This document shows, in pieces, positions 57,153-64,000 of a stretch of 64,000 nt of DNA; the stretch's first letter is position 1, and every line of letters begins with the position of its first letter. This DNA is from Prado023 sp963777855 (GTDB lineage Bacteria > Actinomycetota > Actinomycetes > S36-B12 > CAIYMF01). The DNA is taken from positions 248,001 to 312,000 of the forward strand of contig CAVZRW010000008.1 in the NCBI GenBank assembly GCA_963777855.1, given 5' to 3'. Below the pieces are notes generated by a model. The model worked only from the letters and a program-made list of their open reading frames with translations, was not told the origin of the DNA and searched no databases. The translations under genes were made by a program, and so were the position numbers.

Positions 57153-59768
57153 TCAGCCGAGGCTGATCGTGCGCCCCGCTGCCAGTGCGGCGTCCCGGGA
57201 GATGTCCCGGCCCAGGGACCGGTCGCGCAGCCGCTCGGTTGCGGCCTCCTCGGACTCGGCGGCGGCGGCGATGAAGCCCTGGTAGTAGTCGCAGCCGGCG
57301 CCCGAGAGGAACCGGAGCTGCCCGGGTGTCTCGACGCCCTCGCCGAGCACGCGCATGCCCAGGGCGTGTCCGATCCGGACGATCCCCTCGGCCAGGGCGC
57401 GCGTGCGCGGGTCTCGCTCGATGTCGCGGACGAACACCCGGTCGACCTTGAGCTCGTCGACGGGGAACTTCGCCAGGTAGGCCAGCGAGGAGTAGCCGGT
57501 GCCGAAGTCGTCGAGGGAGATCCGCACGCCCAGCGCCCGCAGGCGGGCCAGGGCCTCGGCGGCGGCCTCCGGGTCGTCGATCAGGGCCCCCTCGGTGATC
57601 TCCAGCGTCAGGCTGGTGGCCGGCAGCCGGGAGCGCATCAGCGCCGAGCGCACGATGTCGAGCAGGCCCGGGTCGATCAGCTGGTGGGGTGAGAGGTTGA
57701 CCGCGACGCTGAAGTCGCCGCTGGTCAGTGGCAGCCAGTGGGCGGCGCTGCGGCAGGCCTGGTCCAGGACCCAGGCGCCGATCGGGATGATCGCCCCGGA
57801 CTCCTCGGCGATGCTCACGAACTCGGCCGGGGAGATCTCCCCTCCGTGCGGGTGGTGCCAGCGCACCAGCGCCTCGACGCCCACCTGCCGGCCGTCCAGG
57901 CAGCGGAACTGCGGCTGGTAGGCGACCGTGAACTCGCCGCGGTCCAGCGCGTGGTTCAGCCAGCTGGACAGCTGCACGCGGCGGTCGACGTCGGCGCGCA
58001 GGCCCTCGTCGTAGGTCACGATGCTGTTGCGACCGCGGGCCTTGGCCCGGTACATCGCGGTATCGGCGGCGCGCACCAGGTTGGCCGCAGCGTCCGGGCC
58101 CCGCTCGGTGTCCGAGGAGAGCGCGATCCCGATGTTGACGCCGAAGTACAGCTCGCGGTCGCCGAGGGGCAGCGGTGCGGTGATGATGCGGGCCAGGTCC
58201 CCGGCGTGGCGGGCCAGCTCGGCGCGGTCGCGCACCGCGGGGATCACCAGCGCGAACTCGTCGCCGGCCAGTCGGCCGATGATCGAGGCCGGCGCGAAGG
58301 AGCGCAGCCGGGCGGCCATCTTGATCAGCACCTGGTCGCCGGCCTCGTGGCCGATGGTGTCGTTGACGTCCTTGAACCGGTCGAGGTCGATGATCACCGC
58401 GCCGACGGCCCGGCCCTGCTCGGTGGCCCGGCGCAGCAGCGGCTCGAGGTCCTGCTCGAGGCGCCGACGGGTGCGCAGCCCGGTCAACGGGTCGTGGCTG
58501 GCCTGGTGGGCCAGCTGGCGCTCCATGCGCTTGCGGCCCGTGATGTCGGTGTGCGTGGCGAACGCGCCCCCCTGGCTGCCCGGCATGGGCGCCACCGAGA
58601 CCATCCACGCGGTGGTCGAGCCCTCCGGGCCGGGGGCGTCGTAGTCCCACTCGAAGCTGGCCACCTGCCCGGCGAGGACCGCCTCGAGGCCGGCGAGCAC
58701 CGCCGCGGCATCCTGGGACGTGCCGGCGACGGCGCGCATCGCGGCCACGTAGTCGGTGCCCACGGCGATCGCCTCGCCCGAGAGCCCGCCGAGGGACATC
58801 TGGTCGGTCCAGGCGGCGTTGACCGCCACGATCCGCCCGTCGCGGTCGAACACCGCGGTCATGGCGCGCGAGGCATCCAGCAGGGCCTGCATCCGCCGCT
58901 CGTCCTCGGCGCGGTGCAGCTCGGCCTCCACCAGGCCGGTGACGTCGCGGTTGATCGACACGGCTCCGCGCAGGATCCCATCCTCCACGATGGAGGCGAT
59001 CGACACGTCCGCGTGCAGGATCCGGCCGCTGCGCGAGCGCTGGCGCACCCGCCCGGTCCAGCTGCCCTTGTTGATCAGGCTGATCGCCGGCGACCCCTGG
59101 CCCCGGCCGGCCGGGCCGTACTCGTTGGAGATCAGCTCGTCGAGGCGCTGGCCGATCGCCTCGTACTCCGGGATGCCGTACATCCGTTCCGCGCCGGCGT
59201 TCCACAGGATCACCTCGCGGTCGCGGGAGAACCCGATCAGCGCGTCGGGCATCGCATCGAGGACCAGGCTGGAGCGGCGCATCTGGTTCAGCGCGGTGGC
59301 CGTGTCCAGGAAGCTGGCGAGGTGGCTGGCGACCTGCGCCTGGTCGGCCAGCGTGCCGGTGGACATCTCCTCGTCGGAGCTGCTGCGCGCGGTGACCAGC
59401 ACGCCCAGGGGCCGGTCACCGGCCATCAGCGGGGTGACCCCCAGGGCTGCGACACCGAGGCGGTCGAGCTCGGTGGCCCACGCCGGACGGTTGGCCGAGA
59501 CGGCCAGGGCCCCGATGCCCAGCAGGGCCTTCTGGCCGGAGTCCAGGGCGGTGGCGAAGGGGCTGTCGGGCCCGTCGAGGGCCACGCTGTCCAGCGCCCG
59601 CCTCAGCAGGGCGCGCCGGTCCTCCCGGGAGTCGTACAGTGCGCCGATGCCCAGCGAGCCGCCCCGGCGCACGAGCACGACCGCGGCGCTGCGCGTGATG
59701 TCCGAGGTCGCCTCGGCCCCCAGACGCAGGATGGCATCGACGTCATGGGAGCACTGCGTCATGGACAC
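57153..59768 (-). CDS. GAF-PAS-PAS-GGDEF-EAL cyclic-di-GMP enzyme
   Basis: An 871-residue soluble protein. Residues 1-175 form a GAF-like sensor; 180-300 and 305-425 are PAS domains (VILWNAGAERMYGIPEYEAI, WMVSVAPMPGSQGGAFATHT); 430-590 is GGDEF; 600-850 is EAL. The cyclase signature reads RLAGDEFALV, with Ala for the first Gly, a change tolerated by some active cyclases. The EAL motif is intact (VGVEALVRWHHP, DDFGTGYSSLAYL, GEGVETPGQL), so phosphodiesterase activity is likely. GTG 59768 lies 6 nt after GGAG; ATG 59762 is an alternative. A 14-bp palindrome upstream may bind a regulator. Confidence 0.92.
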   Translation of the reverse strand: MSMTQCSHDVDAILRLGAEATSDITRSAAVVLVRRGGSLGIGALYDSREDRRALLRRALDSVALDGPDSPFATALDSGQKALLGIGALAVSANRPAWATELDRLGVAALGVTPLMAGDRPLGVLVTARSSSDEEMSTGTLADQAQVASHLASFLDTATALNQMRRSSLVLDAMPDALIGFSRDREVILWNAGAERMYGIPEYEAIGQRLDELISNEYGPAGRGQGSPAISLINKGSWTGRVRQRSRSGRILHADVSIASIVEDGILRGAVSINRDVTGLVEAELHRAEDERRMQALLDASRAMTAVFDRDGRIVAVNAAWTDQMSLGGLSGEAIAVGTDYVAAMRAVAGTSQDAAAVLAGLEAVLAGQVASFEWDYDAPGPEGSTTAWMVSVAPMPGSQGGAFATHTDITGRKRMERQLAHQASHDPLTGLRTRRRLEQDLEPLLRRATEQGRAVGAVIIDLDRFKDVNDTIGHEAGDQVLIKMAARLRSFAPASIIGRLAGDEFALVIPAVRDRAELARHAGDLARIITAPLPLGDRELYFGVNIGIALSSDTERGPDAAANLVRAADTAMYRAKARGRNSIVTYDEGLRADVDRRVQLSSWLNHALDRGEFTVAYQPQFRCLDGRQVGVEALVRWHHPHGGEISPAEFVSIAEESGAIIPIGAWVLDQACRSAAHWLPLTSGDFSVAVNLSPHQLIDPGLLDIVRSALMRSRLPATSLTLEITEGALIDDPEAAAEALARLRALGVRISLDDFGTGYSSLAYLAKFPVDELKVDRVFVRDIERDPRTRALAEGIVRIGHALGMRVLGEGVETPGQLRFLSGAGCDYYQGFIAAAAESEEAATERLRDRSLGRDISRDAALAAGRTISLG

Positions 59769-59859
59769 GAGGTACTCCGGCAATCGGTGCAAACCATCCT
59801 CCGTCCTGCTGGCTCCGCCTGCGCCGGACGCGCCTGTCGCGCCCGCCCACCTGTGAACA

Positions 59860-59873
59860 CGTTCGGCCGAACG
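59860..59873. promoter_or_regulatory. 14-bp palindrome upstream of the cyclic-di-GMP gene
   Basis: CGTTCGGCCGAACG is a perfect palindrome about 90 nt before the start of the GGDEF-EAL gene. Its size and position fit an operator or a dimeric activator site. I do not recognise the regulator. Confidence 0.45.
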
Positions 59874-59892
59874 GGGGAAGGACTTGATCCCA

Positions 59893-59910
59893 CCGATCGT
59901 CCCCGATCGG
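59893..59910 (-). terminator. Hairpin after ppa
   Basis: CCGATCG (59893-59899) and CGATCGG (59904-59910) form a 7-bp stem with loop TCCC, 10 bp downstream of the ppa stop on the minus strand. It probably terminates ppa before the next gene on the same strand. Confidence 0.5.
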
Positions 59911-59920
59911 CAGGCTAGCC

Positions 59921-60421
59921 TCAGTGGTGCTCGGGGGGCACGTATCTGGCGATCGAGTCGCGGATCTCTGCCTCGGCACCCGCGCGGCCCTCCCACGTGG
60001 CGCCCTCCACCGACTTGCCCGGCTCGAGGTCCTTGTAGACCTCGAAGAAGTGCTGGATCTCGAGGCGGTCGAACTCGGGCATGTGGTGGATGTCGCGGAT
60101 GTGGTCCATGCGCGGGTCCCCGGCGACCACGCAGACGACCTTGTCGTCGCCGCCGGCCTCGTCGGTCATCCGGAACATCCCGATCGCCCGGCACTCGATG
60201 ATGCAGCCCGGGAAGGTGGGCTCGTCGAGGAGCACGAGCGCATCGAGGGGGTCACCGTCCAGGCCGAGGGTGTCGTCGATGAAGCCGTAGTCGTGCGGGT
60301 AGCGCGTGGCGGTGAACAGTCGCCGATCGAGCTTGATCTTGCCCGTGTGGTGGTCCACCTCGTACTTGTTGCGGCTGCCCGCGGGGATCTCGATCACGAC
60401 GTCGAACGTCAACGGGTCCAC
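59921..60421 (-). CDS. ppa: Inorganic pyrophosphatase, family I
   Basis: A 166-residue soluble pyrophosphatase that hydrolyses PPi to phosphate in the cytoplasm. It has EIPAGSRNKYEVDHHTGKI, YPHDYGFIDDTLGLDGDPLD (metal-binding aspartates) and GDDKVVCVVAGDPR. GTG 60421 follows GGAGG. The order ppa, dacB, DUF2342 metalloprotease is a conserved actinobacterial arrangement. In this genome it coexists with the membrane enzyme HppA. Confidence 0.95.
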   Translation of the reverse strand: MDPLTFDVVIEIPAGSRNKYEVDHHTGKIKLDRRLFTATRYPHDYGFIDDTLGLDGDPLDALVLLDEPTFPGCIIECRAIGMFRMTDEAGGDDKVVCVVAGDPRMDHIRDIHHMPEFDRLEIQHFFEVYKDLEPGKSVEGATWEGRAGAEAEIRDSIARYVPPEHH

Positions 60422-60563
60422 TTCGCCTCCACTGCGATCGGTTGTCGTCGTGACCTTACCGCGCGAGTCCCGGCGAAGGCCCGGTCCCCGCATGCACGGG
60501 CCAGCGGCAGACCGCCTGCCCGGGCCACGTGCCCGAGGCACCTGATCGCCGCGGCCGAGCCGG

Positions 60564-60569
60564 TACATT
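60564..60569 (+). promoter_or_regulatory. -10 element of a leaderless promoter
   Basis: TACATT ends 7 nt before ATG 60577 of the serine hydrolase gene, with no ribosome site. It lies in the 155-bp divergent gap with ppa. Confidence 0.5.
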
Positions 60570-60576
60570 CGCGCGC

Positions 60577-61931
60577 ATGCGCCGTCTGCGTCGTGTCCTC
60601 GCCGGCCTGCTGCTGGTCGTCCTCCTCGCGCTGGTGATCGGCTACTGGTACGAGCGCCCGCTGATCCGCACCGCGACGGGCTACGCGGCCCACAACGCGT
60701 GCGCCGTGGTCCTGGTGGCGGGCCGGGAGAACCCCGAGGACGACCTGCCGGCCAACCCGCTGGTGCCGTTCCTGCGCACCAAGGACCTCGCCGACGACGG
60801 CGTGCAGGCCTCGCTCCTCGGCGTGCTGGCGCGGCAGAGGGCATGGTTCACACGCCCGGCTTCGGCTGCACGCTCGCCGACGAGCGGCCCGACCTGGGCA
60901 CGCGCCACCGCCGTGCCGGCCGGCGCCAACCCGTTCACGCGCAGCGACCGTGCCGACCCCGTCCCGAGCAGGTGCGAGGCCGCGCTGGCTGCGGCCTTCG
61001 GAGACGACCTGAGCGCCACCGACGCCGAGCGAGCTCGGAACCCGCGCGGTGGTCGTCGTCCGCGGCGGGCAGCTGGTCGCCGAGCGCTACGCCGACGGCT
61101 TCGACGCCGACACCCCGCAGCTGGGCTGGTCGATGTCCAAGAGCGTCACGAACCTGCTGGTCGGCCGGCTGGTCCAGCAGGGCGAGGGTCGCCCTGGCCG
61201 ACGACCAGCCTGCGCGCGGAGTGGACCGACGAGCGCGGCGGACATCACGTCGAGCAGCTGCTGCGGATGACCAGCGGCCTGCGAGTGGGACGAGACCTAC
61301 GACCTGGGCACCCCGATCACCCAGATGCTCTACGGGGAGCCGCGACATGGGGAGCCTTCGTCGCCGGCCAGCCGGCCGCGCACGAGCCCGGCACCTACCA
61401 GCAGTACTCCAGCGGCAGCACCACCCTGCTGTGCGCGGTCCTTGCCGAGCGCACCGGCGCGCGGCGCCGACCTGCCCGCGCCAGGAGCGTCTTCGCGCCG
61501 CTCGGCCTGTCCTCGGCGGTGCTCGAGCCGGACGCGGCGGGCACACCGGTGTGCAGCTCCTACCTGTGGGCCACCCCGCGGGACTGGGCCGCCGTGGGCC
61601 AGTTCGCGCTGCAGGACGGCGTGTGGAACGGCGAGCGGCTGCTTCCCGAGGGCTGGATGGGGACCTCCACCACCGTCGTCGACGTCGAGACCGAGGATCC
61701 GGGGTACGCGCGCAGGCTGGTGGGTCGAACCAGATGCCCGACGGCTCCCTGGTCGAGCCGTCCCTGCCGGCCGACACCTACTTCGCCGAGGGCCACGACG
61801 GCCAGTGGATCGTGGTGGTGCCCTCGGCCGACCTGGTCGTCGTGCGCCTGGGCTTCAGCCCCGAGGTCGACGACGTCGGGGTGGTCGACCTCGCCGCCGA
61901 CCTCGTCGCCCACTACGGGACCTCCTCGTAG
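60577..61931 (+). CDS. Beta-lactamase-fold serine hydrolase, heavily frameshifted
   Basis: A membrane-anchored serine hydrolase of about 440-450 residues if repaired. The N-terminal helix is RVLAGLLLVVLLALVIGYW. The SxxK motif lies in QLGWSMSKSVTNLLVG near 61118-61165, a Tyr-containing TYQQYSSGSTTLL near 61400, and the C-terminal half reads QMPDGSLVEPSLPADTYF onward. It resembles esterase/NylB-type proteins rather than true beta-lactamases. Around ten indels break it between 60845 and 61735 (for example extra bases near 60901, 61035, 61190, 61207 and 61281, and missing bases near 60850 and 61343). Each correction restores conserved sequence. The density is several times that of the rest of the window, so the gene may be a real pseudogene or lie in a poorly resolved stretch. 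Confidence 0.65.
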
Positions 61932-61997
61932 CGGCGTCCACCGAACGAGGGCAGGGGCGCCCCACGCGGGTCCACCCGGCCCGGTGCGCCTCGCCGG

Positions 61998-62003
61998 TAG
62001 GGT
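61998..62003 (+). promoter_or_regulatory. -10 element of a leaderless dacB promoter
   Basis: TAGGGT ends 6 nt before the dacB GTG with no Shine-Dalgarno sequence; the same hexamer and nearly the same spacing precede tmk. Confidence 0.55.
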
Positions 62004-62009
62004 CGCGGC

Positions 62010-63542
62010 GTGCGACGACGCCCCTGGTTGGCCGCCCCGGTGGTGGGGGCGGTCCTTCTGGCGGGGCTGGGCCCGGGCGGGCCCGCGACGGCGTCCGCGA
62101 GTGCGACTGCCGTGGCCGGGCAGGTGGGGCTGGCGGACGAGGCCGACCCGGTCGCGGCCGCGGTGCTGGTGCCGATCCGGATACCGGCACAGGGCGCCGA
62201 GCCGGGCGCCGATCCGAGCGTCAAGCCCGCCGACCCGTCCGCCGCCCCCGCCGACCCGTCCGCCGCCGTCGGCGAGGTCGGCGCTGCCGTGGACCCGCAG
62301 CGGCTCACCGCCGCCGTGGCGCCGCTGCTCACCGGAGGTGCCCTCGGGTCCGGGCGGACCCCGGCCCGGGTGGTCGACGTGGCCACCGGCGACGTGCTGA
62401 TGGAGGCCGCCGACAGGCCCACCGCGCCGGCCTCGACGCTCAAGCTCGTGACGGCGGTGTCGGTGCTGGACTCCCTGGGCCCGGATGCGCTCCTGCGCAC
62501 CCGCACCCTCCTGGCGCTCGAGCCGGCCCCGCCGAAGGACGCGCCCGGCCCACGGCGTGCGCCGCTGGTGGTGCTCGTCGGGGGCGGGGACCCGAGCCTG
62601 AGCAGTACCGGCGAGCGCGTCGGCGGAGCCGGAACCCGCCTGCGACCGGCGTCGACCGAGGACCTCGCCGAGGCCACGGCCGCGGCCCTGCGCCGGCGTG
62701 GGATCGAGCAGGTGCGCCTTGGCTACGACGCATCGCTGTTCACCGGGCCGGCCGTCCACCCGAGCTGGGCCGACGAGTTCCCGGCGATCGGGGTCGTGGC
62801 CCCGGTCTCCGCGCTGCAGGTCGACCAGGGCCGCAGCACACCCGCAGGGGTGTCGCGGGTGGCTGACCCGGCCGCCCGGGCGGCCCGGGTGCTCGCCGGC
62901 CAGCTCGAGGACGCCGGGGTCGACGTCGCCGGAGCCCCCGACCCGACGAGCGCCCCCGCCGACGGGGCTCCCCTGGCCGAGGTGGCCTCCCCGGCGGTGG
63001 GCGACCTCGTCGAGCGGATGCTGGCCACCTCCGACAACGACTACGCCGAGGCCCTGGCCCGACTCGGGGCACTGGCGGCCGGCTACCCGGGCAGCTTCGC
63101 CGGTGACGCGAAGGCCGCCGGTGCGGTGCTGGACTCCCTGGGCATCGCCCGGGAGGGCGACGTCGTGGTGGACGGCTCCGGTCTCTCGCGGCGCAACGCC
63201 CTGACGCCGGGGACGCTGACCGACCTGCTGCGCATCGTCGCCAGCGACTCCGCACCACCGTTCGGCGCGGTCGCCCCCGGCCTGCCCGTGGCGGGGGCGA
63301 CCGGGTCGCTGCGCCTGCGGTTCACGCCCGATGCCCAGCGGCCGGCCCGGGGCGTCGTGCGGGCCAAGACCGGGACGCTGACCGGTGTGGCGAGCCTGGC
63401 CGGCTACGCCAGCCGCCCGGACGGTCGACTGCTGGCCTTCGCCTTCCTCGACGACCAGACCGCCGGGGCCACGCTCGCCAGCCGCACGGCACTGGATCGT
63501 GCCGCCTCGGCGCTGGTCACCTGCGACTGCGCGGACCGCTGA
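62010..63542 (+). CDS. dacB: D-alanyl-D-alanine carboxypeptidase/endopeptidase (PBP4 family)
   Basis: A 510-residue secreted peptidase (S13) that trims peptidoglycan cross-bridges. The signal peptide is LAAPVVGAVLLAGLG. A Pro/Ala/Asp-rich linker contains a doubled PADPSAA unit. The catalytic motifs are APASTLKLVTA (SxxK), TSDNDYAEALAR (SxN) and RAKTGTLTG (KTG), all intact. GTG 62010 is preceded by a -10 at 6 nt. It lies between the damaged serine hydrolase and the DUF2342 gene. Confidence 0.94.
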   Translation: MRRRPWLAAPVVGAVLLAGLGPGGPATASASATAVAGQVGLADEADPVAAAVLVPIRIPAQGAEPGADPSVKPADPSAAPADPSAAVGEVGAAVDPQRLTAAVAPLLTGGALGSGRTPARVVDVATGDVLMEAADRPTAPASTLKLVTAVSVLDSLGPDALLRTRTLLALEPAPPKDAPGPRRAPLVVLVGGGDPSLSSTGERVGGAGTRLRPASTEDLAEATAAALRRRGIEQVRLGYDASLFTGPAVHPSWADEFPAIGVVAPVSALQVDQGRSTPAGVSRVADPAARAARVLAGQLEDAGVDVAGAPDPTSAPADGAPLAEVASPAVGDLVERMLATSDNDYAEALARLGALAAGYPGSFAGDAKAAGAVLDSLGIAREGDVVVDGSGLSRRNALTPGTLTDLLRIVASDSAPPFGAVAPGLPVAGATGSLRLRFTPDAQRPARGVVRAKTGTLTGVASLAGYASRPDGRLLAFAFLDDQTAGATLASRTALDRAASALVTCDCADR

Positions 63543-63582
63543 GGACGCCGGCACGTCCGGAACGCGTCCGGGGCGGCGCACC

Positions 63583-63588
63583 TATGCT
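63583..63588 (+). promoter_or_regulatory. -10 element of a leaderless promoter
   Basis: TATGCT ends 6 nt before GTG 63595, with no ribosome site between. Confidence 0.5.
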
Positions 63589-63594
63589 GGCCCC

Positions 63595-64000
63595 GTGGCC
63601 GAACTGGTGGACTGGGCGCTCGCGGAACGGATCGGCCTGCGCTTCGCCCCCAAGGGCCCCACGGCGTCGCCCAGCGAGGCCCACGGGGTGGTGGCCGAGC
63701 TGCGCGAGCTCGCCGGACTGGCCCGGGAGCCGGTCAGCGCCCTGACCGGTCTGTCCGCCGAGCCCGAGCACGCGCCGGCGATCGTGGTGGACCGGGCCGA
63801 GTGGATCCGCTCGAACGTCGCCGGGTTCGGCACCGCGCTCGGCCCGCTGATCGCCTCCCGGGCCGAGCGGGACTCCAACCCCGCAGTGGAGGCCGTGGGC
63901 AGCCGGCTGACCGCCGCCCAGCTCGGCGGGGCCATGGCGTGGCTCTCGGGGAAGGTCCTGGGCCAGTACGAGGCGTTCAGCGCCCCGGGCCAGCCCGGGC
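63595..64000 (+). CDS. DUF2342 zinc-dependent metalloprotease family protein, 3' truncated by window edge
   Basis: The first 135 residues are visible: MAELVDWALAERIGLRFAPK, then a helical region with VVDRAEWIRSNVAGFG and QLGGAMAWLSGKVLGQYE. The last segments are typical of the DUF2342 family (coenzyme-F420-associated, zinc metalloprotease-like). The HExxH region would lie beyond the window. The gene order after dacB agrees with this; tilS, hpt and ftsH commonly follow in actinobacteria. The start codon is supported by the -10 element 6 nt upstream. Confidence 0.82.
   Translation, partial: MAELVDWALAERIGLRFAPKGPTASPSEAHGVVAELRELAGLAREPVSALTGLSAEPEHAPAIVVDRAEWIRSNVAGFGTALGPLIASRAERDSNPAVEAVGSRLTAAQLGGAMAWLSGKVLGQYEAFSAPGQPG

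Noticed and set aside
57153..60194. Longer start for the GGDEF-EAL protein, reaching into ppa
   Set aside because: The upstream extension is low-quality sequence antisense or out of frame to ppa, and a good ribosome site precedes GTG 59768.

Overview
The window is a continuous stretch of a high-GC actinobacterial (Actinomycetota) chromosome. The evidence is GC-rich codon use throughout, an actinobacterial Tad pilus locus headed by an Ssd/CpaE-like ATPase, a topoisomerase I with a Lys/Ala/Pro tail, the order ppa-dacB-DUF2342 metalloprotease, and TANNNT -10 elements sitting 6-7 nt before start codons. An order such as Micrococcales is plausible, but the sequence alone does not prove it. There are no rRNA genes, CRISPR arrays or complete insertion sequences; one tRNA (Thr, anticodon CGT) is present.

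Layout. 1-2443: acetyl-CoA synthetase (5' end outside the window) and a degenerate Fic-like protein. 2745-7535: a translationally coupled Tad operon (ssd, tadA, tadB, tadC, an Flp-like DUF4244 pilin, two TadE-type pseudopilins). 7485-11000: an MrfA-like DEAH helicase on the minus strand, then a STAS anti-anti-sigma protein and its HATPase partner. 11106-23658: housekeeping genes (hppA, a methyltransferase, topA, tmk, holB, a lipoprotein peptidase) plus one RgpF-domain protein. 23683-43714: a cell-surface polysaccharide locus. It has two giant multidomain glycosyltransferases flanking a Wzm/Wzt-type ABC exporter, a polysaccharide pyruvyltransferase, a family-2 type glycosyltransferase, all four rml genes for dTDP-L-rhamnose, a second RgpF protein, tRNA-Thr, an SGNH remnant and an acyltransferase. 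43816-47555: a coupled P450, flavin monooxygenase and SDR operon. 47639-57066: PPK2, a fasciclin lipoprotein, a glycosidase remnant, 3-methyladenine glycosylase, an AI-2E family permease, a DUF2304/GT2 pair, a TRIC-like channel, HelR and DUF2461. 57153-64000: a GAF-PAS-PAS-GGDEF-EAL protein, soluble pyrophosphatase, a serine hydrolase, DacB and the start of a DUF2342 metalloprotease.

How the genes work together. The central locus looks able to make dTDP-rhamnose, assemble a rhamnose-containing and probably pyruvylated glycan with modular glycosyltransferases, and export it through a two-component ABC transporter. The first giant enzyme (about 2,050 residues) joins GT4, a long coiled coil, six 38-residue repeats, WbsX, GT4 and GT2 modules. 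The second (1,078 residues) is a paralogue of its C-terminal half. This is the most unusual system in the window. A phosphate theme also recurs: a K+-independent-type membrane pyrophosphatase, a soluble pyrophosphatase and PPK2.

Caveat on quality. More than twenty single-base indels interrupt otherwise well conserved genes, including ones expected to be essential such as topA and acs. Most are single-base insertions. I treat them as consensus errors and annotate the genes as intact, giving the position of each break. The serine hydrolase at 60577-61931 carries so many that its true state cannot be judged.
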